Assembly: GCF_963667405.1 (NCBI RefSeq)
Contig: NZ_OY763408.1
Coordinates: 434,001-498,000, forward strand
From: an uncultured Sphaerochaeta sp.
GTDB taxonomy: Bacteria > Spirochaetota > Spirochaetia > Sphaerochaetales > Sphaerochaetaceae
Direction: 5' to 3'
Length of the DNA: 64,000 nucleotides
Shown here: positions 25,817-34,920 of the stretch, in pieces
How positions within the stretch are numbered: the stretch's first letter is position 1
How the letters are laid out: every line of letters starts with the position of its first letter
Translations under genes and position numbers: made by a program
Notes under the pieces: model-generated
What the model saw: the letters and a program-made list of their open reading frames with translations, nothing else
Databases searched by the model: none
Told to the model about the DNA's origin: nothing

Positions 25817-26809
25817 ATGGAAACCAAGAAATTGCTTAGCGATGGCAAGAAGATTGCCAGCCAATATACGACCTGGGTCACCTTTGTGGGATTGCTTCTG
25901 CTTCTTTCCATCCTGACGAAAGGCAATGCCTTGAAGTGGAACAGCATTCGCAACCTTCTGATCGCTGAATCGGTTCGCTCGTTTGCCGCCCTTGGCGTGG
26001 GCATGATCATCATCACCAAGGGTATCGACCTTTCCATCGGGTATGTTGTCTGTCTGACTGCCAGTGTTGCAGCCTCGTTTGCACAGAATCCTGACTACTC
26101 GTCAGCCATCTATGCCGGACAGACCTTCCCGCTCATCGTTCCCATCGTGGCCGCAGTGGCCGCAGGCGGGCTCTTCGGCCTCTTCAATGGGTATCTGATC
26201 GCCTACGGCAAGCTCCCTCCCTTCATCGCCACCCTGGGCTCGATGTCCATCGCCAAGGGGTTGCAGCTGATCTACACCAAGGCTGCGGTTGTTGGCTCAC
26301 TGAACCAGAATTTCAAGAATATCAGCCAAGGCAGTGTAGGCCCTGTCCCCAATCTGATCATCTATGTCATCATCGCAGCCTTCATTGTCTGGGTCTTCCT
26401 GCGCCATACACGCCAAGGAACCCACTTCTATGCCATCGGCGGCAACTCCCAGGCTGCCCGGGTTTCCGGAATCAACGTCGAGCGCGACCTCATGATGGTT
26501 TACTTCTACGCTGGTTTGCTCTATGGTATTGCAGGAACCTTGCTTGCCAGTCGCTTGGGGCTCGCGAACTCCCTGACTGCCAACGGCATGGAACTTGATG
26601 CCATCGCAGCGGTCACCGTCGGCGGTGTTTCCCAAAGCGGTGGTGTGGGAACCGTAGGTGGCATGATGGTCGGTGTATTCACCATGGGCCTCATCAACTA
26701 CGGAATGTCCTTCCTGGGTGTCGACAGCTACTATCAGCAGCTGGTCAAGGGTTTGATCATCATCGTTGCGGTATACTTCGATATGAAGAAGTATGCCAGA
26801 CGCAGCTAG
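25817..26809 (+). CDS. Sugar ABC transporter permease
   Basis: A 330-residue membrane permease of the MglC/RbsC type with about nine or ten helices: GMIIITKGIDLSIGYV is the family signature, and GTHFYAIGGNSQAARVSGI the ATPase-contact loop. Only one permease is encoded, so the channel is probably a homodimer, unlike the two-permease rhamnose system. It starts 26 bases after the ATPase gene and ends 13 bases before the LacI gene. Confidence 0.9.
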   Translation: METKKLLSDGKKIASQYTTWVTFVGLLLLLSILTKGNALKWNSIRNLLIAESVRSFAALGVGMIIITKGIDLSIGYVVCLTASVAASFAQNPDYSSAIYAGQTFPLIVPIVAAVAAGGLFGLFNGYLIAYGKLPPFIATLGSMSIAKGLQLIYTKAAVVGSLNQNFKNISQGSVGPVPNLIIYVIIAAFIVWVFLRHTRQGTHFYAIGGNSQAARVSGINVERDLMMVYFYAGLLYGIAGTLLASRLGLANSLTANGMELDAIAAVTVGGVSQSGGVGTVGGMMVGVFTMGLINYGMSFLGVDSYYQQLVKGLIIIVAVYFDMKKYARRS

Positions 26810-26822
26810 CGGGGGTTTGTGC

Positions 26823-27908
26823 ATGGGCAAGAGTGAGAACGCCACCATCAAAGATGTCGCCAAATTGGCGGGCGTCTCCATTGCCACGGTAAGCAGGGTG
26901 CTCAACAAGCTTGGTGTGGTGAATCCTGAGACGGAACGAAGAGTGCTCAGTGCGGTCAATATGCTGCACTACCAGCGCAATGCGGTGGCCCGCTCGCTCA
27001 AGCTCAAGGAGACCAAGAGCATCGGAATCATGGTTCCTGAGATTTCCAATACGTTCTTCACCGAGATTGTGGAACAGCTGGAGAAGTTGCTTGGTCCCCT
27101 GGGCTATGCACTTCTCTTGTGCAGCTCGGAAAACTCGGTTGATGAGGAGAAGCGGAAGCTCTCTCTCCTGCTTGAGCGGAATGTCGATGCCCTTCTGGTG
27201 ATACCGGTCAGTGACATCGGCAGTCATTTCAATTCCCCTTCCTTGGAACATACCCCCTTGGTCATGCTCGACCGAAAGATTGATGGTCTTTCCTGTGATG
27301 TGGTGCTCACTGACAACCGCAAGGGTGCCTACGATGTGACCTGTGCCCTGATCCGTGAGGGAAGGACGCGCATCGGCTTTCTGGGTGGAGACAACCATGT
27401 CCATACGTCTGTGGAGCGTTTGCACGGGTTTTTGGACGCAATGCGCGACCATCATCTTGAGGTGGAGAGTGAGTTCATTCTCCTGGGCGGCATGACGCAG
27501 AAAGCGGGCTATACCCTGGCCGAGCAACTGTTGACCATGAGCAACTGTCCCGACACGTTTTTCATGGTGAATGACATGGTCCATATCGGTGCCACCAGCT
27601 ACCTGATGAGCAATGCTCCCAAAACGTTCCGCTCAAACCTGGCTTTTGCAACCTTCGACTATCTCTACTATGCCCCGTTGCTCAAGTTCTGCCACTATGC
27701 AGTCGGACAGCCCTTGCAGCTGATGGGTGAATCTGCAGCACAGCTGTTGATTCGCAGGATGGAAGGGGACCGGGAAGGCTTTCCTGCCACCGTGGTGATC
27801 GAGCCGGTCATCCATGTCATGAAGGAGAACGGGGGGATGGTTACCGATGAGAAGTCCATGGCTTCCACCTCAGCACACTCCCCCCGCTTCGAGAAGGTCT
27901 TCAGCTAG
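26823..27908 (+). CDS. LacI/GalR-family repressor
   Basis: A 361-residue regulator with an N-terminal helix-turn-helix (IKDVAKLAGVSIATVSRVLN), the hinge helix region NAVARSLKLKET, and a type I periplasmic-binding effector domain (SIGIMVPEISNTFFTEIVE, VMLDRKIDG, GFLGGDNHV). It is the last gene of the transporter operon. The two TGTAAANGTTTACA-like sites upstream of 23119 and the one between fucI and fucU are natural targets, which would make its effector a fucose-related sugar. The last 8 bases overlap the 3' end of the convergent dehydrogenase gene. Confidence 0.92.
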   Translation: MGKSENATIKDVAKLAGVSIATVSRVLNKLGVVNPETERRVLSAVNMLHYQRNAVARSLKLKETKSIGIMVPEISNTFFTEIVEQLEKLLGPLGYALLLCSSENSVDEEKRKLSLLLERNVDALLVIPVSDIGSHFNSPSLEHTPLVMLDRKIDGLSCDVVLTDNRKGAYDVTCALIREGRTRIGFLGGDNHVHTSVERLHGFLDAMRDHHLEVESEFILLGGMTQKAGYTLAEQLLTMSNCPDTFFMVNDMVHIGATSYLMSNAPKTFRSNLAFATFDYLYYAPLLKFCHYAVGQPLQLMGESAAQLLIRRMEGDREGFPATVVIEPVIHVMKENGGMVTDEKSMASTSAHSPRFEKVFS

Positions 27909-28968
27909 GAAGCTCCTCGTCAAAACAGACAGCCACTTTCCCGCATGCTCCGCTAGCCATCAAGGCATAGGCCTCATCCGCCTTGTCCAGGCTGAAGCGG
28001 TGGGTTATCAGGTCCTCCGGATGGATGTTCCATCGAACCAAGCGCTCCACCAGATCCTCCATCTTCCAGATGCTGGTGACCCAGCTTCCATAGATGGTCT
28101 TCTGGTCATGGAGCATGTCCTCACTCGGATTGAAATGCACTGTTCCGCCTTCCCCGACGAAGGCAATCTTGCCCCACTTGCGTGTTGCCCTGATGGCAGT
28201 GGCTCTTCCAGGGTCGCTTGCTGAGCAGTCAAAAGCCCGCTCAACCCCGTTGCCGCCGGTGAGTGCCTTGATCTGTGCAACGTTTTGCTCGCTGGGGGTG
28301 AAGACGTGGTCAACCAAGCCAAGTTTCTTTGCAAGCTCGATGCGTGATGGCTCCCGTTCAATGCCGATGAGCATGTTCGCTCCCATGGCCTTAGCCAACA
28401 TCAGTGCTGCAAGACCCACCGGTCCGAGACCTACGACCAGTACCGCATCGTTTCCGCTTACCCCTACTTTCTCGATCGCCTCGTACACGGTACCGAAGCC
28501 ACAGGCTACCTGGGCACCATCAGCATAGGTGAGCTCTTCAGGAAGATACACGAGATCCTTCTCATCACAGAGAATGTACTCGGCCATACCCCCGTCGCGC
28601 TGCCAGCCATAGGCTGCCCGCTTGTCGCTGGTGCAGCTGATCATGAAGCCCTGTCGGCACTCATGGCAGACTCCGCAACCGCTGATGTGGTAGACGATGA
28701 CACGGTCGCCCTTCTTGAAGCGCTTGAGGCCCGGTCCTTCCTCCACAATCTGGCCACAGGGTTCGTGCCCGGCAATGACTCCCTGATACCCCTCAGGGCC
28801 CTTTCCCAAGTGTTCACGGTAGATGCAGCGGATGTCGCTGCCGCAGATGGTGGTGCATTTGGTCTTGACCAAGACCTGTCCGTGCCCCGGCTTGGGAATG
28901 TCATACTCGGCGAAAGCCACCGTGCTGTTGCCCGGAAGCGTCGCCCCTTTCATGGTGTGCTTGCTCAT
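27901..28968 (-). CDS. Zinc-dependent alcohol/polyol dehydrogenase
   Basis: A 355-residue medium-chain dehydrogenase. The catalytic zinc site is seen in TTICGSDI and AGHEPCG, the structural zinc loop in GCGVCHECRQGFMISC, and the nucleotide site in VVGLGPVGLAAL. Such enzymes oxidise secondary alcohols such as sorbitol, xylitol or threonine. The ATG at 28968 follows GGAGGAGTACG and overlaps the upstream reductase gene by 4 bases, so the two are co-translated. With the aldo-keto reductase and the divergent XylR-like regulator it could form an aldose-to-ketose oxidoreductive pair. Confidence 0.85.
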   Translation of the reverse strand: MSKHTMKGATLPGNSTVAFAEYDIPKPGHGQVLVKTKCTTICGSDIRCIYREHLGKGPEGYQGVIAGHEPCGQIVEEGPGLKRFKKGDRVIVYHISGCGVCHECRQGFMISCTSDKRAAYGWQRDGGMAEYILCDEKDLVYLPEELTYADGAQVACGFGTVYEAIEKVGVSGNDAVLVVGLGPVGLAALMLAKAMGANMLIGIEREPSRIELAKKLGLVDHVFTPSEQNVAQIKALTGGNGVERAFDCSASDPGRATAIRATRKWGKIAFVGEGGTVHFNPSEDMLHDQKTIYGSWVTSIWKMEDLVERLVRWNIHPEDLITHRFSLDKADEAYALMASGACGKVAVCFDEELPS

Positions 28969-29942
28969 CGTACTCCTCCTTTCCGATAGCGTTCGGGGAT
29001 CGGGATGATCCCGTCCTCGTCCCATAGGTCATGATAGGAATCAGCGCCTTCCCAGAGAAAGACCTGTCCCTTTATCAGGCGGTTGTTGCAGTCTATGGTC
29101 TTCAGGAGCTCTAGTTCCTCACGTGTCAGCGGATCTTCGTGGACGCTGAGGAAGTTGCTTCTGAGATTGCGTTCCTTCGTGGATTGGGGAATCGGGACTA
29201 TGCCGTTTCCCATTGCCCACTTGAGGCAGATGGCTGCAGGATGGCAGTTGTGCTTGCTTGCAAGCTCCTTGACCACAGGATGATCCATATCCACCTTGTC
29301 TTCGCTGGTGGTGTCACGCTCAGGTCGGTTCGGTGAGCCGAGGGGGCTGTAGCCGATGGCCCTGATGCCTTGTTCCTGTACATAGGAGAGCAGCTCATAC
29401 TGGCCGAAGAGCGGATGCAGTTCCATCTCATTGGCAAAGGGTCGGATCGAAGCACTTGCAAGCAGGAGCTCCAGCTTGGCCTTGGTCATGTTGCTTGTCC
29501 CGATATGCCGTACCAAGCCTTCCTTGGCCAAAGCTTCCATGGCCGACCAGGTTTCCATGAACTGCTCATGGAGGTAGGGACGGGCATCCGGACTTCGGCT
29601 GGTCACGTCACACATCGGTGGATGGAAGTTGGGGAAGGGCCAATGGACAAGATACAGGTCAAGGTAGTCCAACCTCAGGTCCTTCAGGCTCTGCTTTGCC
29701 GATGCGATCACCTTCTGGTACGCATGGCTGTCATTCCATACTTTGCTGGTTATCCAGAGCTGGTCGCGTGGAATGCCGCTTTGCGCCAGCACCTGTCCGA
29801 TCTCCCGCTCGTTGCCGTATACGCTGGCACAGTCGATGTTCCTGTATCCTATCTCAAGGGCAAGCTTTACTGCTTGTGCCATCTCAAGACTGCTGATGTG
29901 GTCTGAACCGAAGGTTCCCACTCCGATGATGGGCATATCCAT
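28965..29942 (-). CDS. Aldo-keto reductase
   Basis: A 325-residue NAD(P)H-dependent aldehyde or aldose reductase of the (beta/alpha)8 fold. The catalytic tetrad is recognisable: Asp and Tyr in IDCASVYGNEREIG, Lys in WITSKVWND, His in LYLVHWPFP; the cofactor-binding region near the end has IPQSTKERNLRSN. The ATG at 29942 is 7 bases from GGAGG; a much longer upstream reading frame has no ribosome site. First gene of a two-gene unit with the dehydrogenase, divergent from the regulator at 30054. Confidence 0.87.
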   Translation of the reverse strand: MDMPIIGVGTFGSDHISSLEMAQAVKLALEIGYRNIDCASVYGNEREIGQVLAQSGIPRDQLWITSKVWNDSHAYQKVIASAKQSLKDLRLDYLDLYLVHWPFPNFHPPMCDVTSRSPDARPYLHEQFMETWSAMEALAKEGLVRHIGTSNMTKAKLELLLASASIRPFANEMELHPLFGQYELLSYVQEQGIRAIGYSPLGSPNRPERDTTSEDKVDMDHPVVKELASKHNCHPAAICLKWAMGNGIVPIPQSTKERNLRSNFLSVHEDPLTREELELLKTIDCNNRLIKGQVFLWEGADSYHDLWDEDGIIPIPERYRKGGVR

Positions 29943-30005
29943 GGTACGGCCTCCTTTTTCACTAGCTACAGCATACGCGATTGGTGCAAGAGCACAATGC
30001 TTGAT

Positions 30006-30034
30006 ATGCGAAAAAGTACTAGTATTTTGCGCAT
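30006..30034. promoter_or_regulatory. Inverted repeat in the divergent reductase/regulator promoter
   Basis: ATGCGAAAAA and ATTTTGCGCAT-type arms face each other around GTACTAGTA (one mismatch per arm). The element lies 20 bases upstream of the regulator gene and about 65 upstream of the aldo-keto reductase, a suitable place for XylR-like control of both directions. Confidence 0.5.
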
Positions 30035-30053
30035 TTTCTGATATCCTTACGGT

Positions 30054-31190
30054 ATGGCAACCATTGGTCTGATGCTTCGATTCCAGGATGGATATGATAT
30101 GGCGGTGGCGGGAGGGGTGGTGCAGTATGCCCGCACCAAGCCAGACTGGCAACTGAGGGGGCAAGGGCCTTGGTTCTTCAGCCTTGAACGGGAAGCCCTC
30201 GCCTTGTGTGATGGCCTGATAGCCCGCATCGAGGATGATGAGCAGGCACGGTTCTGCGCCTCGCTCGGCATCCCTGTCATCGATATCGCAGGGTCCTCTT
30301 CCCTCAAGCTTTTTTCGCAGGTACGCAATGACGACTACCATACGGGAGTGAGCGGGGGCACCTATCTCAAGAGCCTCGGAAGCAGCCGCATGGCCTGGTG
30401 CACGGTAGATCATGTGCACTGGGCGCGGGAGCGGTTTGTCGGCTTCCAGACAGCGGTGAGCAAACGCTCCGAGGAGATTGCCACCTTCTCAAGACCACTT
30501 TCCTGGTGGAGGCAGTTGTATGAACCCTGTCCCGATCTTGAAGCATGGCTTGAAGAGCTGCCCAAGCCGATATCGCTCTTTTGCTGCAACGATCTCTCTG
30601 CCATGAAGGTGGAGCTTGCTTGCCAGCGTCTTGGCGTGCATATACCCGAGGAGATCATGGTGCTGGGTGTTGACAACGAGACGTTGCTCTGCGAACTGGC
30701 AAACCCCTCCATATCCAGCATCCAACCAGACTGCGCTGCCATCGGTTATCAGGCGTCCGCCATGCTGGATGCACTCTTGGAGCAATCGATCAGTGGCGTA
30801 CACATCCAACGGATAGCTCCGGGGCCGGTACGGGAGCGGGAGAGCACCCGCCTGGTGCTGAGCGAGGATGAGCATGTAGCGAAGGCCATGTCGCTCATCA
30901 AGCGGGAAGCAACGGCTAATCTGACGGCAAGCGAGGTGGCCGAGCAGGCTTCGATCTGCAGAAGGTCGCTGGAGATGCGGTTCCGTACCTATCGGGGCAA
31001 GTCAATCTGGGAGGAAATCTGCGAGGAGAAGCTCTCCCAGGCAAGCATCCTTCTGCAACACAGCAAAGAGAGCATCGCCGTAATCAGCGAGCAGTGTGGT
31101 TTCGGTTCCATCCATCGCTTTTACAACCTTTTCAAGCGGCGCTTCGGACAAACACCACAGGCCTACAGGAAGAGCAAAAAACAGAGCTGA
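30054..31190 (+). CDS. XylR-like regulator (periplasmic-binding domain plus AraC helix-turn-helix)
   Basis: A 378-residue transcription factor with the XylR layout: a LacI-like ligand domain over residues 1-270 (GLMLRFQDGYDMAVAGGVV, FCCNDLSAMKVELA, VLGVDNETLLCELANP) and a C-terminal AraC domain (LTASEVAEQASICRRSLEMR; ISEQCGFGSIHRFYNLFKRR). The XylR family usually senses xylose or a similar pentose. It is divergent from the reductase/dehydrogenase pair and 50 bases upstream of the transaldolase-like gene, its probable targets. Effector unknown. Confidence 0.88.
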   Translation: MATIGLMLRFQDGYDMAVAGGVVQYARTKPDWQLRGQGPWFFSLEREALALCDGLIARIEDDEQARFCASLGIPVIDIAGSSSLKLFSQVRNDDYHTGVSGGTYLKSLGSSRMAWCTVDHVHWARERFVGFQTAVSKRSEEIATFSRPLSWWRQLYEPCPDLEAWLEELPKPISLFCCNDLSAMKVELACQRLGVHIPEEIMVLGVDNETLLCELANPSISSIQPDCAAIGYQASAMLDALLEQSISGVHIQRIAPGPVRERESTRLVLSEDEHVAKAMSLIKREATANLTASEVAEQASICRRSLEMRFRTYRGKSIWEEICEEKLSQASILLQHSKESIAVISEQCGFGSIHRFYNLFKRRFGQTPQAYRKSKKQS

Positions 31191-31240
31191 GACTTCCCCC
31201 TCCCAACGGTTTGTGGCATGATTGGCACAAGAGGCAGATT

Positions 31241-31918
31241 ATGGAGTTGATGCTTGATACCGCAAATCTCAGTGAAATAGAAAGGGCTCTCGATACATAT
31301 CCTATCAGTGGGGTGACTTCCAACCCATCCATCCTCAAGGCGGAGGGTGGTATTCCCTTTTTCCCCCATATGCAAAAGATCAGAAAACTCATCGGCGATG
31401 AGCGCAGCCTGCATGTGCAGGTGATAAGCCATGATGCAGATACCATCATAGCCGAGGCTAGGAGGATTCTTCGTGAACTTGGGCCGACCACCTTCGTCAA
31501 GATCCCCGTTACCGACGAGGGGCTGAAAGCCATCCGCATCCTTGCTTCCGAGCAAGTGAACATCACCGCTACGGCCATCTACACCACCATGCAGGGCATT
31601 CTTGCCATGCTCAGCGGTGCACGCTATCTGGCTGTGTACTACAACCGGATGCTCAACATCGACATTGATGCCGCCAAGGTCATCAAGGAGCTCAGCTCCC
31701 TGCTCTGGGCCAACAGCACCAAGACCCAGGTGTTGGCCGCATCTTTCAAGAACATCAGTGAGATCACCACAGCCTATGCCCAGGGGGCAAGCTGCTGTAC
31801 GGTTCCGTACTCGCTGCTCGCGACCGGCCTTTCGATGCCATCCATCACCCAAGCTGTGCATGATTTCTCCACCAATTGGGAGCAGGTCTATGGAAACCGA
31901 TCGCTACTCGATCTCTGA
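31241..31918 (+). CDS. Transaldolase-like/fructose-6-phosphate aldolase
   Basis: A 225-residue small transaldolase-family enzyme. It has LDTANLSEIERAL, GVTSNPSILKAEGG and the Schiff-base Lys87 in FVKIPVTDEGLKA, matching FsaA-type aldolases in length and motifs. These cleave or form fructose-6-phosphate from dihydroxyacetone and glyceraldehyde-3-phosphate, or act as true transaldolases. The ATG at 31241 follows only AGAGG; a longer in-frame extension is unlike the family. It overlaps the next gene by 29 bases. Confidence 0.88.
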   Translation: MELMLDTANLSEIERALDTYPISGVTSNPSILKAEGGIPFFPHMQKIRKLIGDERSLHVQVISHDADTIIAEARRILRELGPTTFVKIPVTDEGLKAIRILASEQVNITATAIYTTMQGILAMLSGARYLAVYYNRMLNIDIDAAKVIKELSSLLWANSTKTQVLAASFKNISEITTAYAQGASCCTVPYSLLATGLSMPSITQAVHDFSTNWEQVYGNRSLLDL

Positions 31919-32891
31919 GGAGTATTTTTTCTCCCTCGTCCACAATGCACTGTCGGTCCAGAGCGCTGAGGATGGCTTTTTCAGGATCAACCGCTTTACC
32001 TCCACGCAAAAGGAAGAGGCATCAGCCCATCCTCTGTATCGGGCGATGGCCAACACCGCTGCAGGGGCGTGCCTGCGGTTCAAGACACGTTCTGTGGTGC
32101 AACTGGAGATCAAGCGTATCAACCAATCCCTGCTTCCCCGAGCCAATGAAGGGGCTCTGGACCTTGCTTCGCTGTACGGCAGGCCTCTGGATCTTGAAGA
32201 GAGCATCGATGTTGCTTACGAGGATGGGAGAGTGGACTATCTCCCGCTGAAACATGGCGTGATCGAAATCGGTCCTTCCGAGCAGGTGTCCATTTACCTG
32301 CCCCTCCATCATCAGGTGGAGGTTCGCCTCAGCGGAGAAGTGGAGAGCATTGGGCGCAATCCCTCAATGCATCTGCTTTTGGGTGACTCCATCATGCAAG
32401 GGGTGGGCATCCACCATCCTTCACAATCACTGGGGTCCATGCTGGAAACCCTGACGGGATCAGGTTTTCTCAATCAGGGGTTGGCCGGTACGCTCATCTC
32501 CCCACGCTTGGTCCAGGAGTTGCCGCTTGCACAACCTCTGGCGGGCATCATCATCGGTTACGGTACCAATGACTGGGTGGTAAGGGAGAATCTGGCCGAG
32601 CTCAGGTGGGAGATGTTTGCCCTGCTCGGGCGCATCCGAAAATTCCATCCACTCACACCGGTGGTTGTCCTGACGCCCCTCTGGCGGGCAGACATCCAGC
32701 AAGCGAAGCGTATGGGCTCCTTTGCCGAGATGCAGGCTGCCCTCATGCAAGCCACCAAGTGTTTCCCAAAGGTCAGCGTGGCCGATGGGCTTTCCCTCTC
32801 ACTTCGTGACAGCTATGATGACGAATTCCTGCATCCGGGAAGCAAGGCTGTGGCCTTCCTCGCAAAGGGGTTGGCCCGTCAGCTTGTGTAG
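31890..32891 (+). CDS. SGNH/GDSL-type esterase
   Basis: A 333-residue hydrolase. An N-terminal beta-rich region (1-155) precedes an SGNH domain with nucleophile Ser167 (LLLGDSIMQG), the Asn block GYGTND (223-228) and the Asp-His pair in DEFLHPGSKA near the end. The two-domain layout resembles carbohydrate esterases that remove acetyl groups from sugars. There is no signal peptide, so it would act on imported oligosaccharides. The ATG at 31890 lies within the 3' end of the transaldolase-like gene, and its stop overlaps the convergent aminotransferase gene by 13 bases. Confidence 0.8.
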   Translation: METDRYSISEEYFFSLVHNALSVQSAEDGFFRINRFTSTQKEEASAHPLYRAMANTAAGACLRFKTRSVVQLEIKRINQSLLPRANEGALDLASLYGRPLDLEESIDVAYEDGRVDYLPLKHGVIEIGPSEQVSIYLPLHHQVEVRLSGEVESIGRNPSMHLLLGDSIMQGVGIHHPSQSLGSMLETLTGSGFLNQGLAGTLISPRLVQELPLAQPLAGIIIGYGTNDWVVRENLAELRWEMFALLGRIRKFHPLTPVVVLTPLWRADIQQAKRMGSFAEMQAALMQATKCFPKVSVADGLSLSLRDSYDDEFLHPGSKAVAFLAKGLARQLV

Positions 32892-34129
32892 GTTGCTGTC
32901 AGGAAGTTCACCGCCTCTTCCATCTTGTAAAGTGCCCGTTGCACATTGCTTGTGGGGGTACCGTAGTTCATCCGAACAAAATTACGGTATGCATCTCCAC
33001 CAAACCATGTCCCGTCATTGAACGCAAGGCCTGCGCGCTGGCCGAAGAAGCGTGAGAGCAGACCGCCGCCGGGGCTGGCCTTCTCATCATAGAGTTCTGG
33101 ATGTGCCGCCCGGTCTTTCTCCACCAGATCCATGATCTTGCTGCAGTCGACGAATCCTATGAAGGAAGCTCCCGGCTTGATGAAAACCAGTTGGGGTACT
33201 CGCTCGGCAAGGAACGCCTCCACCATCGAAGCGTTCTTCTGCAGATAGCCCAGCAGTTGCTGAAGCCAAGGAAGCCCATGCTCATAGGAAGCAATGGCCA
33301 AGGTGGTGGCGAAGGTTGAGGTTTCGGTGATGAACAGCTGGGAGAGGCGATGGACGAATCCTGAACGCATGCCAGCATCGGTGAAGAGTGTGGCCGAGTA
33401 GTGCTCGCCTGCAATGTTGAATGTCTTTGAGGGTGCCATGCAGGTAATGGCGGTCGCTCCCACTTCCTTGGCAACGGTATCCAAGCACACATGGTCGGTG
33501 AAGTTCAGGTCGGCATGAATCTCGTCACAGATGATGGTCAGGTCATGCTCCTTGGCAACCTTGCACAGGCGGGTGAGTGTCTCATGGTCAAAGACGAGGC
33601 CCGAAGGGTTGTGCGGTGAGCAGAAGATCAGCATCTTCGCCTTGTCGGCCAGTGCTTCCAGCTTTGCCCAATCCAAGCTGAATCGGTGGCTCTCCTCATC
33701 ATAGAGCAGGGGCCAGGAGAGCAATTCCCTTTCGAGATTCCGTACGATTCTGAGAAAGGGTTGGTAGGCTGGGAGAGGGACTATGATGCCTTCTCCTGTT
33801 CTGGTGAGCTGTTCCACCAGGACTGCAATGGAATTCAGGACTCCTTGGCTGATCACCACCTCTTGCTCTGCAAGCGTGAGCTGATGTCTCATCTTCGCCC
33901 AATTGCAAAAGACCTGTCGCTGGTTCTCAGCATGCGGATATCCGAATATGGCGTGCTGGGCTAGGTCACGTGCCGCATGGGCCACTTCGCCGGCTACCGG
34001 AAAGTCCATGTCCGCTACCCAGAACGGCTCTGCATCAGGATTGCCACACACTGACTTGATGACATCCCTGTTCCATTTCACCGAGAGAGAGGTGGTGCGG
34101 TCCACCACCGTATCGAAATCGTAGTGCAT
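32879..34129 (-). CDS. PLP-dependent aminotransferase, MalY/PatB family (C-S lyase)
   Basis: A 416-residue fold-type I enzyme. It shows FWVADMDFPV (MalY/PatB hallmark near residue 37), SPHNPSGLVF, CDEIHADL and the PLP Lys235 in APSKTFNIAG. PatB-type enzymes release H2S or thiols from cystathionine or cysteine conjugates. A specific regulatory role such as E. coli MalY cannot be inferred. Its start touches the stop of the upstream ferredoxin-type gene, so the two are expressed together with threonine aldolase. Confidence 0.9.
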   Translation of the reverse strand: MHYDFDTVVDRTTSLSVKWNRDVIKSVCGNPDAEPFWVADMDFPVAGEVAHAARDLAQHAIFGYPHAENQRQVFCNWAKMRHQLTLAEQEVVISQGVLNSIAVLVEQLTRTGEGIIVPLPAYQPFLRIVRNLERELLSWPLLYDEESHRFSLDWAKLEALADKAKMLIFCSPHNPSGLVFDHETLTRLCKVAKEHDLTIICDEIHADLNFTDHVCLDTVAKEVGATAITCMAPSKTFNIAGEHYSATLFTDAGMRSGFVHRLSQLFITETSTFATTLAIASYEHGLPWLQQLLGYLQKNASMVEAFLAERVPQLVFIKPGASFIGFVDCSKIMDLVEKDRAAHPELYDEKASPGGGLLSRFFGQRAGLAFNDGTWFGGDAYRNFVRMNYGTPTSNVQRALYKMEEAVNFLTATYTS

Positions 34130-34920
34130 CAGACTCTGTACTCCTGGTCATAGGTGGATTTGGGATTGGGATATCTTCCCTCCTTGACCTTTTGCTTGAA
34201 CACAATGGCTTGTGTAGGGCAGCGATGATAACAGCCGAGGCATCCGGTACAGGCACGGTCAAAGACCGGCTTCCCGTCCACCATATCAATGTTTGCAGAG
34301 GGACACATGCGGTAGCACAGTCCGCAGGAGGTGCATGCATCGGTCACCACAAAGTCCAGCGCGGTATCCATGAAGGCGCGGTGAACGGGCTCCATCAGGT
34401 GGTTGATCACCAACCGGCTCAAGGGGGGCCTGAAGGGAAGGTGGATCGCCTCACTCTGGACATCCTTGGCGATGAGGGCAATCTTCTCCTCCGCCTTCGC
34501 ATAGAGGGCGTCAATCTTCTCATCGGTCGGGGCATGCAGCAGGGGGACATACCCGTCAGGCATCACCACATGGTTGACATAGCTTGCCAGTGCACCAGCT
34601 TCCTTGAGCACGACATCCATTGCTTGGAAGGTGTAGGCTTGGAACATATAGCGGGTTGCTACCAAGAAAAGGTACTTGATGGGAGAGAGATCCTGCTTTG
34701 CAAAGACCTCCTGGATGAAATGCACCACGAGGTTGGGTGGGAATCCCTTGTAGACGGGGAACACAAAGCCGACCTGTTCGGTCAGTTCAATAGGGTCGCC
34801 ATGCATGAGGTTTGGGACCATCAGAATCTGGCAATCTCCCAGCTCCTCACACAAGCGTTTTGCGATGTAATAGCTGTTGCCGGTACCGGAGAAGCAGATA
34901 AGGGTTGTTTTCATGTTCAT
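34129..34920 (-). CDS. Flavodoxin/ferredoxin fusion protein (EFR1 type)
   Basis: A 263-residue electron carrier. The N-terminus is flavodoxin-like, with the phosphate loop FSGTGNSYYIAKRL. The C-terminus has two 4Fe-4S motifs, CTSCGLCYRMCP and CTGCLGCYHRCP. Such EFR1 proteins occur in anaerobes and pass low-potential electrons to unknown partners. It overlaps the threonine aldolase gene (ATGA-type junction) and abuts the MalY/PatB gene, but the basis of the grouping is not clear. Confidence 0.87.
   Translation of the reverse strand: MNMKTTLICFSGTGNSYYIAKRLCEELGDCQILMVPNLMHGDPIELTEQVGFVFPVYKGFPPNLVVHFIQEVFAKQDLSPIKYLFLVATRYMFQAYTFQAMDVVLKEAGALASYVNHVVMPDGYVPLLHAPTDEKIDALYAKAEEKIALIAKDVQSEAIHLPFRPPLSRLVINHLMEPVHRAFMDTALDFVVTDACTSCGLCYRMCPSANIDMVDGKPVFDRACTGCLGCYHRCPTQAIVFKQKVKEGRYPNPKSTYDQEYRV

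Noticed and set aside
28965..30419. Extended 484-codon version of the aldo-keto reductase.
   Set aside because: The extra 159 residues are antisense to the XylR-like gene, and the ATG at 29942 has a good ribosome site and matches family starts.
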